64,000 nucleotides of DNA, from NCBI GenBank assembly GCA_001873365.1, contig MNYZ01000094.1, positions 59,443 to 123,442 of the forward strand. The letters are read 5' to 3'. This DNA comes from Oscillatoriales cyanobacterium CG2_30_40_61. Its GTDB lineage: Bacteria; Cyanobacteriota; Cyanobacteriia; Cyanobacteriales; Microcoleaceae. The notes below the pieces were generated by a model. The model saw only the letters and a list, made by a program, of their open reading frames with translations, had not been told where the DNA came from and searched no databases. The position numbers were made by a program, and so were the translations under genes. The first letter of the stretch is position 1. Each line of letters opens with the position of its first letter. Positions 9,691 through 19,678 of the stretch are shown in pieces.

Positions 9691-10479
9691 TTAATCAATG
9701 TAATTGGGTTGGTGCTCGTCAATCAAAAAATCTGATGGGACTGATGGGATCGTTTTTTCTCCTTTAACAAAATTGATTTCAACTTGATCTAAATATAACT
9801 TGAGGTGGATTAAAAGGAAGTATATAAAAATAACTACTCCTGACATTTCCAACAAGTCTTCTGATGTGCTAGTGAAGATGTAAATCAATTTATGATTGCC
9901 GATTGTATCATAAATCCAAGCGGAGATCATTTCCATTCCCAAAGCTCCCATCACGTATGTAATAGCGGCAATAATTAATACTTGTTTTTGCTTGGGCGGA
10001 AAAGACCAAATGAATTTCAGGTAAAACAATCCGACTAAAAAAACAATCGGTATGGCAATTACAACCCAATTAAAGGTGAAGATTTCTTGTTTTTTAATCC
10101 CAGCTATTGAGGAGAGGTTGGTGGCTAGGGCAGTGTTAGTTAAGGCATCATGTAGTTGAACTCCTTCATCCCAGCCTAACAGTAGAAAAATTAAAGAAAG
10201 CAATCCCCAATGAATAATATAGCGTTCTCCCCTGTCTTTTTCAATAAAAGTAATTAAGGCACATAAAAGAGCAGCAGTCCAAAGAAGGAGAACGGAAAAC
10301 AGTGTCGGGATATTGCGTTCTGTCCCCACATTAAAAATATCTGAAAAGAACTCAAAAATTTTATTACCCCAAAAATAACTGATTATTTCTGTTAATAAAC
10401 TCATCCCCACGAGAGCAAAAACAATACCCAACAAAAACTTAGTAATTTTGGGGGGACATACGGGAATAGTTATATTCAT
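9691..10479 (-). CDS. Polytopic membrane protein of unknown function
   Basis: 262 residues with about six hydrophobic helices (near 13-33, 58-78, 90-105, 135-155, 166-186 and 208-228). Acidic and histidine residues lie within or at the edge of membrane segments (GWDEGVQLHD, GALGMEMISAW, TSEDLLEMSG), as in intramembrane metalloenzymes, but I cannot name a family. It lies downstream of the GH74 gene on the same strand at the edge of the polysaccharide cluster, separated by about 220 bases that include a hairpin, so an operon link is uncertain. Confidence 0.6.
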   Translation of the reverse strand: MNITIPVCPPKITKFLLGIVFALVGMSLLTEIISYFWGNKIFEFFSDIFNVGTERNIPTLFSVLLLWTAALLCALITFIEKDRGERYIIHWGLLSLIFLLLGWDEGVQLHDALTNTALATNLSSIAGIKKQEIFTFNWVVIAIPIVFLVGLFYLKFIWSFPPKQKQVLIIAAITYVMGALGMEMISAWIYDTIGNHKLIYIFTSTSEDLLEMSGVVIFIYFLLIHLKLYLDQVEINFVKGEKTIPSVPSDFLIDEHQPNYID

Positions 10480-10620
10480 TTTTTTGGTTAAACCCTATTT
10501 AAAACAAGTTAATTTTAACAGTAATTTAACCTATTGACAACCATTTTTTAACCTTGATTTATACCCCAGATAAATCTAAGCTGAAATCCATTCATAAAGG
10601 CGATGGGCAAACAACCCTAG

Positions 10621-10658
10621 CCCCCTTTAATTCTCCTTAAAAATGAAATTAAGGGGGG
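10621..10658. terminator. A/T and G/C-rich hairpin downstream of the GH74 gene
   Basis: CCCCCTTTAATT pairs with AATTAAGGGGG across a 14-base loop with one unpaired base. It follows the 3' end of the minus-strand GH74 gene and may terminate that transcript. It could also be a member of the CCCCCTT/AAGGGGG repeat family found elsewhere in the window. Confidence 0.4.
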
Positions 10659-10699
10659 AGGATTTAACCATTAAGACGTCAATTAACTCAAGGAATTAT

Positions 10700-12970
10700 T
10701 TAGAAAGGTTGACCATAAATAAACCCATTGCCACCTGTTCCTAAAAATACGCGACCAAATACCTTCATATCTCCGGTTAATACCCGCGAGCTTCCCCAAT
10801 ATCCCAGAGGATAGTCGGCTATTCTTAACCAAGTTTTACCGGAGTCTGTAGAGCGAAATACTCCTGATTGATTAGCGATCTTACCATGAACAAACAGCGT
10901 TAGATTCTCACGATTGGGAGCAGCTTTACCAAAACCAATAGTTTGACTCTCCTCAACCTGGGGAATTTTAATAAAATCTTGACCAAAATTGCGGGAGTAA
11001 TACAATCCTTGCTCTTGTAAACTCACCCAAACTTCTCCGGCTTGACCGGGAACAGTTTTTACCCTAGCCCCTTTCCAAACTCCTCCGGGTAGCTTGTCAT
11101 TAACAATTTTCCAGGTTTTCCCACCATCATCACTGCGAAATAATCTTCCCTTAACGTGATGATAAAGATAAAATATCCCGCCTTTAACCCCATCGGCGGC
11201 TAAAATTTGTTGACTATTCCATAAATTGGTATGGGCACCTCCGCCAATATCGGGCTGTTCAAAAGTATCAATTTTTTGCCAAGTTTTCCCTCTATCTTGA
11301 GTAAAATATGGGGGTTTATTATTACTCGGTTGCCAGACAATATTATTAATATCTGTAGCAGAAACCGCCACATTTCCAAACACTAAACTCGGCGGATGAT
11401 TTTTTTGAGTAATAGAGGCAAAATTTTGCCAAGTTTTGCCATTATCTTCCGAAAATCCCGCCCGAATTACACTCGGATCATGATGACTCGCACCGACAGA
11501 AACAATAAAGTTAGGATGACCCGCACTATAGGCAAGACTGGTGGTGGTAATAAATTCTCCGTTTCCGTGGGTATTTTGGGGAAAGGTATCTAAATTTTGA
11601 TGTCGAAATCCATCAAGATCGGCGATCGCAGTAATTAAATTCGCTTCTCCTGGGGGACTGATGGCATCAAAAGTAACGGTTTCTTCAATCCCATTAACTG
11701 GGGCTGACCAACTAAGGGTTTGATCGCGGTTATTTTCTGTCTTTAAAACTCCTAGTCCCGTTGTTAGCCAAAGATGATGGGGATGAAAGGGATCCATAGC
11801 AATTCCTCCGGTTAATGTCCACCAACTCCAAGTCGGCCACCAAGGAATTCGATCCAAATTATTGTTTAATTTGCTCCAAGTTTTTCCCCCATCTTGTGAC
11901 CGATAAATTCGGGTTGGACTCAAAGGATAGGTCGCAACAAATAGGGTATTACTATCTTGGGAATCAACGGTAATTGCACTATAATTCTTATTTAAGGAGG
12001 GAGTAATATCTTGCCATTCCTGGGCTGTGAATTTCCAAACTGCACCCTGGGGATCTTGTTCACTCAAATACAAAGTGACTAATAATTCTCCCTTGGAGTT
12101 GATCACAGCTTGCTGTGGTACTAAATCAGAATTGGATAATTTTTTTAAAACTTGCCAAGTTTTTCCAGCGTCGTTGCTGTGATAAATTCCTTCCCCCGCT
12201 ACTCCCGCATAAATCCGTTTTGTTTTCCCCTCTAATATTCCTGATTTGGGGTCAAAAATCACAAAGCTAACTCCGGCTTGGTTTTGAATTTTAGCATGGG
12301 GTTTCCCTAGGGGTAATTGTTGGGGATCTATTTGCTTCCAATTATTCCCTCCATTTTCAGTATGCCATAATCCATTTAATCGCGAGCCAAAGTAAACGAT
12401 ATTACTATTATTCGGATCAATCGCTAACCGTTCTCCCGTCCATCGCCACCATTCATTTCCTCCCATCGGTAAAGAAAAAGGCAGAATTTGCCAAGATTTT
12501 CCCTGATCTTCTGATTTCAAAAATTGACCAGAAGGGGGTTCTCCTGAATTCGTTTTAGTATAAGCTCCTGCTGCTAGATAAATCAGATTAGGATTATTTG
12601 GGGTAATTGCTAGACTTTCAATGCTCAGGGAAACGGGTTGGGAAATGGTTTGGGCACTTAATAATTGCTCCCAACGTTGCTCATTTTCCAGCCAACGAAA
12701 AGCTCCTCCGGCATCAGTTCTAACATAGATCAGATTGGCAACCGTTGGATGGATCACAATTCCGGTAACAAATCCGCCGCCGCCAATTTTAACTGGACTC
12801 CAAACGTATTTTTCTCCCGTTTGGGTTGTGAAGTGAGATTTATGGGTGGTTTGGGGTGTTGTATTAGAAGACATAAGAGATATAGAGGATTGACAAGCAA
12901 TGATCAGCAACAAAGTCCCAACTGCAAATAACAGGGTACTTGAGCGTCGTAAGGGATAGGGTATTTTCAC
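10700..12970 (-). CDS. GH74-type glycoside hydrolase, predicted lipoprotein
   Basis: 756 residues from a GTG start. The N-terminus is a lipoprotein signal (hydrophobic 13-25, lipobox LIIAC with Cys26). The mature part is a double seven-bladed propeller type with repeated BNR/Asp-box motifs (S-x-D-x-GKTW). GH74 hallmarks are clear: KIGGGGFVTGIVIHP, then RTDAGGAFRW with the presumed catalytic Asp86, ERLAIDPNNSNIVYFGSRLN, and ADLDGFRH with the second presumed catalytic Asp451. GH74 enzymes are known mainly as xyloglucan-cleaving endoglucanases of plant-degrading microbes. Here the gene ends an exopolysaccharide cluster, so it is inferred to trim or release the cell's own polymer or to work on a related beta-glucan. 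Confidence 0.8.
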   Translation of the reverse strand: MKIPYPLRRSSTLLFAVGTLLLIIACQSSISLMSSNTTPQTTHKSHFTTQTGEKYVWSPVKIGGGGFVTGIVIHPTVANLIYVRTDAGGAFRWLENEQRWEQLLSAQTISQPVSLSIESLAITPNNPNLIYLAAGAYTKTNSGEPPSGQFLKSEDQGKSWQILPFSLPMGGNEWWRWTGERLAIDPNNSNIVYFGSRLNGLWHTENGGNNWKQIDPQQLPLGKPHAKIQNQAGVSFVIFDPKSGILEGKTKRIYAGVAGEGIYHSNDAGKTWQVLKKLSNSDLVPQQAVINSKGELLVTLYLSEQDPQGAVWKFTAQEWQDITPSLNKNYSAITVDSQDSNTLFVATYPLSPTRIYRSQDGGKTWSKLNNNLDRIPWWPTWSWWTLTGGIAMDPFHPHHLWLTTGLGVLKTENNRDQTLSWSAPVNGIEETVTFDAISPPGEANLITAIADLDGFRHQNLDTFPQNTHGNGEFITTTSLAYSAGHPNFIVSVGASHHDPSVIRAGFSEDNGKTWQNFASITQKNHPPSLVFGNVAVSATDINNIVWQPSNNKPPYFTQDRGKTWQKIDTFEQPDIGGGAHTNLWNSQQILAADGVKGGIFYLYHHVKGRLFRSDDGGKTWKIVNDKLPGGVWKGARVKTVPGQAGEVWVSLQEQGLYYSRNFGQDFIKIPQVEESQTIGFGKAAPNRENLTLFVHGKIANQSGVFRSTDSGKTWLRIADYPLGYWGSSRVLTGDMKVFGRVFLGTGGNGFIYGQPF

Positions 12971-13256
12971 GGAGTTACTGACCTTTCAGGCACGATCTGA
13001 ACTCAGTGTAATCCACGATTGATAGATAATTTCAATCAGACCTACATTTATTATCTTAAATCAAACTGTTGTCATTTAAGTTAATCAGGGATAATATTGT
13101 GGAATCGGATTTTTTTTAGAGTGCATCGGATGATTAGCTCAAAAATTCTACTGAGCCAAATTGGAAAATTAACGATATTAATTTCATAAATTTCTGTCTA
13201 TTCTTCTTCTTCAATATTTATATGTGTTTTCTATCAAATTTTTGAGGCTAATTAAT

Positions 13257-14423
13257 TTAGGTTAATACCCTCAGTAATTCTTTTCTGAGGGTGTCTACAT
13301 TAATTGTTAGGTTATGAAATTGATTGGTAAAATGTTCCACGGCGATCGCCTCATCGAAAATACAGGAATAATCTAACCCTAAGACTTTACAAAAATAGTA
13401 AAAACCCGCCTTTGTATAACCACTATAAAACAATTCAATCACTTTTGTTCCAGGGTCACACCAGAGAAGATTAGTTAATCCCGCACCATGAACACCAACA
13501 ATCACAGAAGCTTGCTGAAAAATAGCGATTTGTTCTTCAACGGTGCGGGGAATATCTTCAATGACTTCAAAATCAAATTCTTGCAGCAGTTCTCGAATTT
13601 CAACCTCATTTTCTAAGACTCGTTTACTGCGTCTGGGGAAGAAAATGCGTTTCTTAGGTAAGTTAACCACGGGGGACAAAAACTTTTTCCTCAATAGTTG
13701 AATATCTGATGGACTAACTCGATTAATATTACTTTGATTATTAGCAATGATTAAAGATTGAGCCTTAATTTTATAATCAATATTGGCGGTATCGATAATA
13801 TGATCTGGAGCAATGCCCAATTTTTGCAAATATTCCGTTTCAAATTGAGTTTTAAATAAGGGATAACAGACTTTTGCTGACCGCCATATTTCTTCACCAA
13901 AAGCCTGTTCAATCCGACACAGTTTGACAATTACTAAGGAAACAAAAGTAAAATATCCTCCAAAGAAATGTGACCAGGGTGCAACCACTAACGGATATTC
14001 AACTTCTTTAGTATTAAATAATCCTTTCAGTTTGAAAGCTGCGGCGGTTCCATAGTCTAAATCTAGTAATAGATTTTGATTCACTAAAACCGTTCCTGAT
14101 GGACCAATATTTAAGGTTTTAAACTTGTCATTGACATCAACTTTCCAAACATATTCCGGTTCAAAAATAATATCATCTTGATATAACTGATCTAGGTTAT
14201 TTAAACTGTTCCAGGGAATTGTTCTTTTTCCATCTACGGATTCAAAAACAAAATCTGAAATCGGTTCTTGCTGTTGTTGATAAACAATATTATCCTTCAG
14301 CAGTTCCGCCGTAGCTTGATGATCTAAAGATTTTCTCCAAAATCCAATCAAATACACCAATAAATTAGAGAGTCGAGATTTTAGTTGAACCGGAATTTGT
14401 TTGCTTAAGTTTATAAATTTCAT
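13257..14423 (-). CDS. GT61-family (DUF563) glycosyltransferase
   Basis: 388 residues with the DUF563/GT61 signature VGVHGAGLTNLLWCDPGTKVIE in the C-terminal third, preceded by the basic segment KKRIFFPRRSKR typical of this group. There is no signal peptide or strong membrane helix. GT61 enzymes are inverting transferases; in plants they are xylosyl- or GlcNAc-transferases and in bacteria they occur in polysaccharide clusters. The sugar donor cannot be read from sequence. It lies 38 bases downstream of the GT2 gene and is probably co-transcribed. Confidence 0.8.
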   Translation of the reverse strand: MKFINLSKQIPVQLKSRLSNLLVYLIGFWRKSLDHQATAELLKDNIVYQQQQEPISDFVFESVDGKRTIPWNSLNNLDQLYQDDIIFEPEYVWKVDVNDKFKTLNIGPSGTVLVNQNLLLDLDYGTAAAFKLKGLFNTKEVEYPLVVAPWSHFFGGYFTFVSLVIVKLCRIEQAFGEEIWRSAKVCYPLFKTQFETEYLQKLGIAPDHIIDTANIDYKIKAQSLIIANNQSNINRVSPSDIQLLRKKFLSPVVNLPKKRIFFPRRSKRVLENEVEIRELLQEFDFEVIEDIPRTVEEQIAIFQQASVIVGVHGAGLTNLLWCDPGTKVIELFYSGYTKAGFYYFCKVLGLDYSCIFDEAIAVEHFTNQFHNLTINVDTLRKELLRVLT

Positions 14424-14461
14424 ACTCGATGTTTCTGATCAAAAAATAGGAGGAATAGCGT

Positions 14462-15532
14462 TTATTTTTCTAAACTTACCGAATTAGCCTGTATTTCCTG
14501 ATTAACTTGAATCGCCAGAACTAGATCAATTAAAAAAGCAACGAAAGCTAAAGGAAAGAATAAAATAGCTTTAAGGATTGGCTTACCAGCTAAACTTTTA
14601 AATCGACGAATTAAAATAAAATTCGGAATTAACCATCCACCTTTTACTTGAATTTCTTGCTGAATGAGTTGATTTAACCACAGGGGATCTTGCTCGTTCT
14701 TTTCCTGAATTATAGCACTAATGTATTTTTTTTCACATTGATTAGATTTTAGATCTGCATAGAATAATTCATTAATAACTTGGCCAAAAATCAACCACTT
14801 TTCATGACGGAACAAACTGCCAATTTCCGTATAGGCTTCAAAAATATGGGATGCCGATGGAGCTAAAATCACGCGATTGGGTTCTTCTGAACACTTCAAT
14901 CCATCTGTCACAATCATGGTGTAAATAAAAGAATCATCGTTTTGGACAGCTAACGGGAGGGAAATTTTTCTTAAAATACTGCTTCGAGCGCAGTACAGTT
15001 GACCACAAATCCAAGACGCACCTCCTTCAACTGCTTTATTACCTGATAATCCCGATGCCCAAACCGAAAGTTGTTCTATCAAAGTTTTATTGGTTTTAAT
15101 CGCAATATCTTTGATGGGTTTATCGACAGCTACCCAAGCTTCTGGCTTTGCTTCTAATATCTCCACCATGGAATTTAGAGTTTGAGGATGAAGCAATTGA
15201 ATATCTGCGTCTATCAGAAAAAGATACTCGGCTTTTGGGTGAGAAAACTGATGTACAAAAAGATTCCAAGCGTTGGTTTTTCCGGGTTGCTCAACCTCAT
15301 GAACTTGCCAGTGAATATCGGGATAAAGTGTAGTTGATAATAGGTTTTTGAGAGTTGTTTGAGCAACTTGTGCTGTATCATCTTTACAACCATTGGGAAT
15401 CACAATAATTTCAATTTCCCAATTCCCATTAGGCTCGGTGAGCAAACTTTGTTTAAATAAAGATTCTAAAGTTTTTGGGATGACAAGGGCTTCATTATAA
15501 GCTAAGATACCCAAACTAATTTTACGCTTCAT
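14462..15532 (-). CDS. GT2-family glycosyltransferase with C-terminal membrane helix
   Basis: 356 residues. The GT-A fold begins at once (ISLGILAYNEALVIPKTLESL), and a DAD metal-binding motif occurs in FLIDADIQLL near residue 113. A downstream acidic region (QNDDSFIY) may contribute the catalytic base. The C-terminus has a hydrophobic helix (about 318-341), anchoring it to the inner face of the membrane. It probably adds one sugar to the lipid-linked repeat unit made by this cluster. Donor and acceptor are unknown. Confidence 0.82.
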   Translation of the reverse strand: MKRKISLGILAYNEALVIPKTLESLFKQSLLTEPNGNWEIEIIVIPNGCKDDTAQVAQTTLKNLLSTTLYPDIHWQVHEVEQPGKTNAWNLFVHQFSHPKAEYLFLIDADIQLLHPQTLNSMVEILEAKPEAWVAVDKPIKDIAIKTNKTLIEQLSVWASGLSGNKAVEGGASWICGQLYCARSSILRKISLPLAVQNDDSFIYTMIVTDGLKCSEEPNRVILAPSASHIFEAYTEIGSLFRHEKWLIFGQVINELFYADLKSNQCEKKYISAIIQEKNEQDPLWLNQLIQQEIQVKGGWLIPNFILIRRFKSLAGKPILKAILFFPLAFVAFLIDLVLAIQVNQEIQANSVSLEK

Positions 15533-15644
15533 CTTAATTAACTCAATAATTGTTGAGAACAGAATTTAAACTGAATTCACCCCGGTAGAGAAGTTGTAGG
15601 CAACATTTCTCTGATGCACCTTGATCCCTAAAAGTTGAAATTAT

Positions 15645-16277
15645 TTATTTCTCTAAAGAAATTTCTGGGTTAATTAATTGATCTGCACCCAAAATAATCC
15701 AATCTTTAGAGCCTTGATAACTAATAATTTTAGCAGGAATTCCCACGGCAACGGCTTGATCAGGTAAGTTTTTTGTGGCAACAGCATTCGCGCCTATTGC
15801 CACGTCATTACCAATAGTAATTGACCCAAAAATTCTTGCTCCTGGCCCAATAAAAACCCGATCGCCAATTTGAGGACAGCCTCGTTTTTCCCCTCGTCCG
15901 CCAATCCCAATTGTAACATCTTGACTGAGTGTACAATTTTCACCAATTGTTGCTTGATAATGAATAATAATTCCAAAGGCGTGAGGAATAAACACACCGG
16001 GAGCAATATTAGCTTTATTGGGGAATTCACTACAAGTGATAATCTCAATCAATTTTTGCCAGATGGCACACAATACTTTTAATACAAAACGAATAATTGG
16101 TAGGTGAACTTGTTGATCAACCCAACGACTACAACGATATTGAGTTAAAATCCATAATCCTGGTTTAGTCAGAAAAATCAACAGCCAAGAAGCATTATCC
16201 ATGACAACATAGCGATCAATATCGCGTCTGAGGTCATTAAACAGGGTTTGAAGATGATCGGGTAATAAAGTGATCAT
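15645..16277 (-). CDS. Hexapeptide-repeat acetyltransferase (CysE/WcaB-like)
   Basis: 210 residues. The C-terminal half is a left-handed beta-helix of hexapeptide repeats (IGENCTLSQDVTIG, IGDRVFIGPGARIFGSITIG, VAIGANAVATKNL) with the catalytic-type histidine in the FIPHAFGIIIHYQATIG region. The CysE-like N-terminal helical bundle is short and contains a hydrophobic stretch. In this setting it most likely O-acetylates a sugar of the repeat unit, as WcaB/WcaF do in colanic acid synthesis, rather than serine. A housekeeping serine acetyltransferase is possible but less likely. Confidence 0.8.
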   Translation of the reverse strand: MITLLPDHLQTLFNDLRRDIDRYVVMDNASWLLIFLTKPGLWILTQYRCSRWVDQQVHLPIIRFVLKVLCAIWQKLIEIITCSEFPNKANIAPGVFIPHAFGIIIHYQATIGENCTLSQDVTIGIGGRGEKRGCPQIGDRVFIGPGARIFGSITIGNDVAIGANAVATKNLPDQAVAVGIPAKIISYQGSKDWIILGADQLINPEISLEK

Positions 16278-16320
16278 GTTATGGGGTTAGCTGGAAATAA
16301 CAGGAAAAGAAAATAACAGT

Positions 16321-17409
16321 TTAAACACACAATTGTTGATATTGGTCAAGAGCATTTTCCAGGGAAAATACCTGCGCCCGTTCTCGAAGCATTTGCGAGT
16401 CTGGGGGACTTGCTAAGGTCGAGGCGATCGCCTGGGCCATGGCTTCGGGATTTCCCACGGTCACCAACTGACCATAACGACCCGCGGCTAATATTTCCGA
16501 CGGCCCACTGTCACAGTTAGTGGAAACAACGGGAGTTCCGGCGGCCATGGCTTCGACTAAGACATTTCCAAATCCTTCCCAAGCCGAGGATAGAACCAAA
16601 ATAGCCGATGCTGCCATATAAGAGTATGGATTTGATACAAATCCTAACAAAGCTACATCAGTTTCCAGACCCAAGGTTTCAATTAAAGATTGTAGAGCCG
16701 AACGTTCATCTCCTTCCCCTAAAATGATCAGGCGGGCTGGTTGCTGTTGACGGAGTTGAGCAAAGGCTAAAATTAGGGTGCGAAAATCCTTTTGGGGGTG
16801 TAAGCGACCCACACCTAAAATAACCGGAGGTTGGTTAGGAGCAAACCAAGGATGATCAACCTGGGCGTGCAGATTTTGCAGCAGTTCTGGGGTAACAATT
16901 GGGTTATAAATTGACTGAACTTTGTGAGCAGGAACTCCCAGTTGAATCAAATTATCGGCGACGCCTTGGGATACCGCAATCACATGATCGGCCCAAGGAT
17001 AAAACCACCCGACTAATTGAGGAGTTAGTCGTCGTTTAAGTTGGGTAGCATTTTCCGCTTCCCGGGAGAGATGATTATGAACAGTAACGGCAACTTTTGT
17101 GGAAACTCCGGCTAATTTTTTAGCCAAGAGTGCAACAAAATTGGTATCTTCTAGGGCGGAAAATAAAACTTTAGGTTGTTTTTCTTTTAAATAATTGATT
17201 AAACGGGGCAGGCTAGAAATTAATCGTAAACTTTCTAGTTTTACGAGATTAATTTGGGGGTGAAGTTCGGAGAGATAGGGGCCTTCGGCTTTAACTAAAA
17301 CCAAATCAACACTTTTTTGGCGTTGAGCAAAACCTTGGGCTAAATTAATCATCACCCGTTCGGCACCTCCGCCTCCTAAATCCATCAGAAAAATGGCGAT
17401 ATCGGTCAT
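16321..17409 (-). CDS. GT4-family glycosyltransferase
   Basis: 362 residues, GT-B fold. The N-terminal domain opens with the donor-lobe loop DLGGGGAERVMINLA. The C-terminal domain has VILGVGRLHPQKDF and the EX7E motif region SSAWEGFGNVLVEAMAAGTPVV, typical of retaining GT4 enzymes. It is related in style to WbpH/RfaG-like transferases. It lies between the acetyltransferase and polymerase genes, with gaps of 43 and 63 bases, so it is probably one step of repeat-unit assembly. Confidence 0.86.
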   Translation of the reverse strand: MTDIAIFLMDLGGGGAERVMINLAQGFAQRQKSVDLVLVKAEGPYLSELHPQINLVKLESLRLISSLPRLINYLKEKQPKVLFSALEDTNFVALLAKKLAGVSTKVAVTVHNHLSREAENATQLKRRLTPQLVGWFYPWADHVIAVSQGVADNLIQLGVPAHKVQSIYNPIVTPELLQNLHAQVDHPWFAPNQPPVILGVGRLHPQKDFRTLILAFAQLRQQQPARLIILGEGDERSALQSLIETLGLETDVALLGFVSNPYSYMAASAILVLSSAWEGFGNVLVEAMAAGTPVVSTNCDSGPSEILAAGRYGQLVTVGNPEAMAQAIASTLASPPDSQMLRERAQVFSLENALDQYQQLCV

Positions 17410-17472
17410 GATTATTCAAATTCAGTGAGGGTTAATTAGGCATTAATTTTAACTAATATTCCAGGATTCTGT

Positions 17473-18750
17473 TTAGGAAGAATCGACTGGATAGCTAGGG
17501 GAAATCCTGGTTTTTCTTCGAGGTTTAACTCGTTTCATTGATAGGGAAACCATCACCACTAAAGCCCAGAATATGGAATTGAATTCAATAATTGTACTTT
17601 CAGTGATGTTGTACATTAATAAGAAAATGATGAAAAAAGCCGGCCAGAATTCGATACTGGTGTTGCCATTTTTCAACCAAATAATAGCTCGAGCATAGGT
17701 GACAAAGATGATTAACAAAAATAAAAACAAACCCACTAAACCTAAATCAATAGCAGTATTAATATATCCATTATGACCGTGGGGGGGTTTATAACCTTCT
17801 GCTTTCCAGATCACCTCTGCTTCTCCCCTTTCTAGCCAAAATCCCTGATATCCATAACCCAACCAGGGACGTTCAGCAATTTTTTCAATGGCGATTTCCC
17901 ATAGGTTTGTGCGACCACTCAGTGTAGGATCTCGACCTAATGCTGCGAGAATATCTAACCAGTATTCGACTACAAAAATGGTTAAACTTCCAGCGATTAA
18001 AGTTGATAGGACGAGGACAGGAATTACTAAGGTATCTTTATAGCGCAATAGTTTATATAGAGGTAAAAGAGCCAGGATCATGATTAGTAATAACAGAGCC
18101 GTTTTAGATCCTGTTAACAGAATCACTAGAATACACATTCCAAAAGATCCCCAAGCTATTTTAGGATTTTTGGGTTTATCTAAGGCAACAAGTAAGCAAA
18201 CGATCGCCCCTAAAACCATGAATCGAGCTAACAAATTTTTTTGAGTGAATGGGCCGCGCCAAGATCCGGCATTCGCTCCGGCTTCGATGGCTGATCCAGG
18301 AAAAGCTAGGGTAAAAACAAAAGAAAAAGCAGCAATAAATCCAAACACCCAAGCTAACATTTGTAGTTGTTGTTTCATGGTGAAACGGGATGCAACATAT
18401 AGTCCAAAATAACTGGTTTGGATGGTTGTAATCCCTTTGCGTTTGGACAGAGACGGAAAATCAGACCACAAAAATGACAAAAAGGTGTATATAACTAGCA
18501 TCCAAACCGTAGGATCTCGGATCATAGCCCGAACTGTACTTTGTCCCCTAGCTAAGAGCAAAAGCAGTGTAGTGATATAAAGAAATTGCTGCAACAGCGA
18601 GGAAACTTTATCGAGTGGATTGGACATGGGAACCGTGTCATTCAGAGCATCCGGGCTAGTATAGAAACTAGCGAGGCGGAAAATCCCCGTCAGAAACATC
18701 ATCCCAAAAATTGTGAATCTTCTCTCAAAAGCATCTAAGTTGGGGTTCAT
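17473..18750 (-). CDS. O-antigen ligase/Wzy-type polysaccharide polymerase
   Basis: 425 residues with roughly 10-12 hydrophobic helices and a large periplasmic loop that holds the family motif GRTNLWEIAIEKIAERPWLGYG, followed by HGHNGYINTAIDLGLVG. These features define the Wzy_C/O-antigen ligase family. With Wzx and Wzc homologues in the same cluster, polymerase is the better reading than ligase. The ATG overlaps the TGA stop of the upstream GT2 gene (ATGA), which points to translational coupling. Confidence 0.85.
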   Translation of the reverse strand: MNPNLDAFERRFTIFGMMFLTGIFRLASFYTSPDALNDTVPMSNPLDKVSSLLQQFLYITTLLLLLARGQSTVRAMIRDPTVWMLVIYTFLSFLWSDFPSLSKRKGITTIQTSYFGLYVASRFTMKQQLQMLAWVFGFIAAFSFVFTLAFPGSAIEAGANAGSWRGPFTQKNLLARFMVLGAIVCLLVALDKPKNPKIAWGSFGMCILVILLTGSKTALLLLIMILALLPLYKLLRYKDTLVIPVLVLSTLIAGSLTIFVVEYWLDILAALGRDPTLSGRTNLWEIAIEKIAERPWLGYGYQGFWLERGEAEVIWKAEGYKPPHGHNGYINTAIDLGLVGLFLFLLIIFVTYARAIIWLKNGNTSIEFWPAFFIIFLLMYNITESTIIEFNSIFWALVVMVSLSMKRVKPRRKTRISPSYPVDSS

Positions 18751-19670
18751 GGTTTGAGAAAATAGTAAATTGCTCTAGCATAAATTTTGGCAATTTCCCC
18801 AGGTGAAATTGATGAAAAATAAGCCTTAATATAGTAATTACAAATCTCGTCTTTAACTTTTCTCCTCCAAGCCAAGCAGATCCCAAACGCTAACATTGTG
18901 TTTGTATATTTAGAAATAATTGGAAAGTTGGTTTTCATCCAGTAGGCTGTCACCACCTGGAGTTTAACTGATAAACTAGCTTTATGACTACTTAAGGTGT
19001 GGATATTGTGTTGATGAATTCTTTGTAATCCGATTTTTTCTAGCAAACAAAACCCTGGGCTTAAGGCCAAGGCAATATATTTGATATAACTATCACTAAT
19101 AGATACACTCTCAGCTTCAGGCATTGGTAAAATTTGTGCTAATAATGAACGTCTAAAGCACAGTCCTGATGTAGCTGGTAAGCAAGGTATGAAACCCGTT
19201 AAGCGACCTTGTTTAATATTGGCTCTAAGATCATAAACACCGGATTTTCCTTGTGCTTCTGAGGGAAAGTAAGGGTCTTGAAGTTCAGATTCTGTTGTAT
19301 TATCAAATAATTTTAGTGGATGGAAACACCAGCCAATATCAGGGTATTGGTTGAAAGTATAGGCAATTTTTTCAATTTTATCGAGAAGAAAAATATCATC
19401 AGAATCTAAGAAGCAAATTAAGTCTCCTTGGCTGGCTTTAAACCCGGCATTAAAGGCAGAAGCTTGACCACCATTAGATTTTAAAATGGGTTTAATTCTA
19501 TTGTTATACTGTGCAATAATTTCTCGTGAATTATCGGAAGATCCATCATCAACAACTACCACTTCTATATGAGGATAGGTTTGATTTAAAGCACTATCAA
19601 TCGCATCAGCGAGAAAATGTCCATAGTTATAGTTATTAATCAGAATACTTACTAATGGCAGGGTTTCCAA
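18747..19670 (-). CDS. GT2-family glycosyltransferase (TTG start preferred)
   Basis: The GT-A core starts LPLVSILINNYNYGHFLADA, with VVVDDGSSDNSREI and the DSDD metal motif (FLDSDDIF). The frame is open back to an ATG at 19793, but those 41 extra residues do not resemble a GT2 N-terminus. A TTG at 19670 has AGGAG at ideal spacing (19679-19683, 8 bases) and places the core three residues after the start, giving about 307 residues. I take TTG as the real start. The stop overlaps the polymerase start by ATGA. It probably extends the lipid-linked repeat unit. Confidence 0.8.
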   Translation of the reverse strand: METLPLVSILINNYNYGHFLADAIDSALNQTYPHIEVVVVDDGSSDNSREIIAQYNNRIKPILKSNGGQASAFNAGFKASQGDLICFLDSDDIFLLDKIEKIAYTFNQYPDIGWCFHPLKLFDNTTESELQDPYFPSEAQGKSGVYDLRANIKQGRLTGFIPCLPATSGLCFRRSLLAQILPMPEAESVSISDSYIKYIALALSPGFCLLEKIGLQRIHQHNIHTLSSHKASLSVKLQVVTAYWMKTNFPIISKYTNTMLAFGICLAWRRKVKDEICNYYIKAYFSSISPGEIAKIYARAIYYFLKP

Positions 19671-19678
19671 AATTCTAT

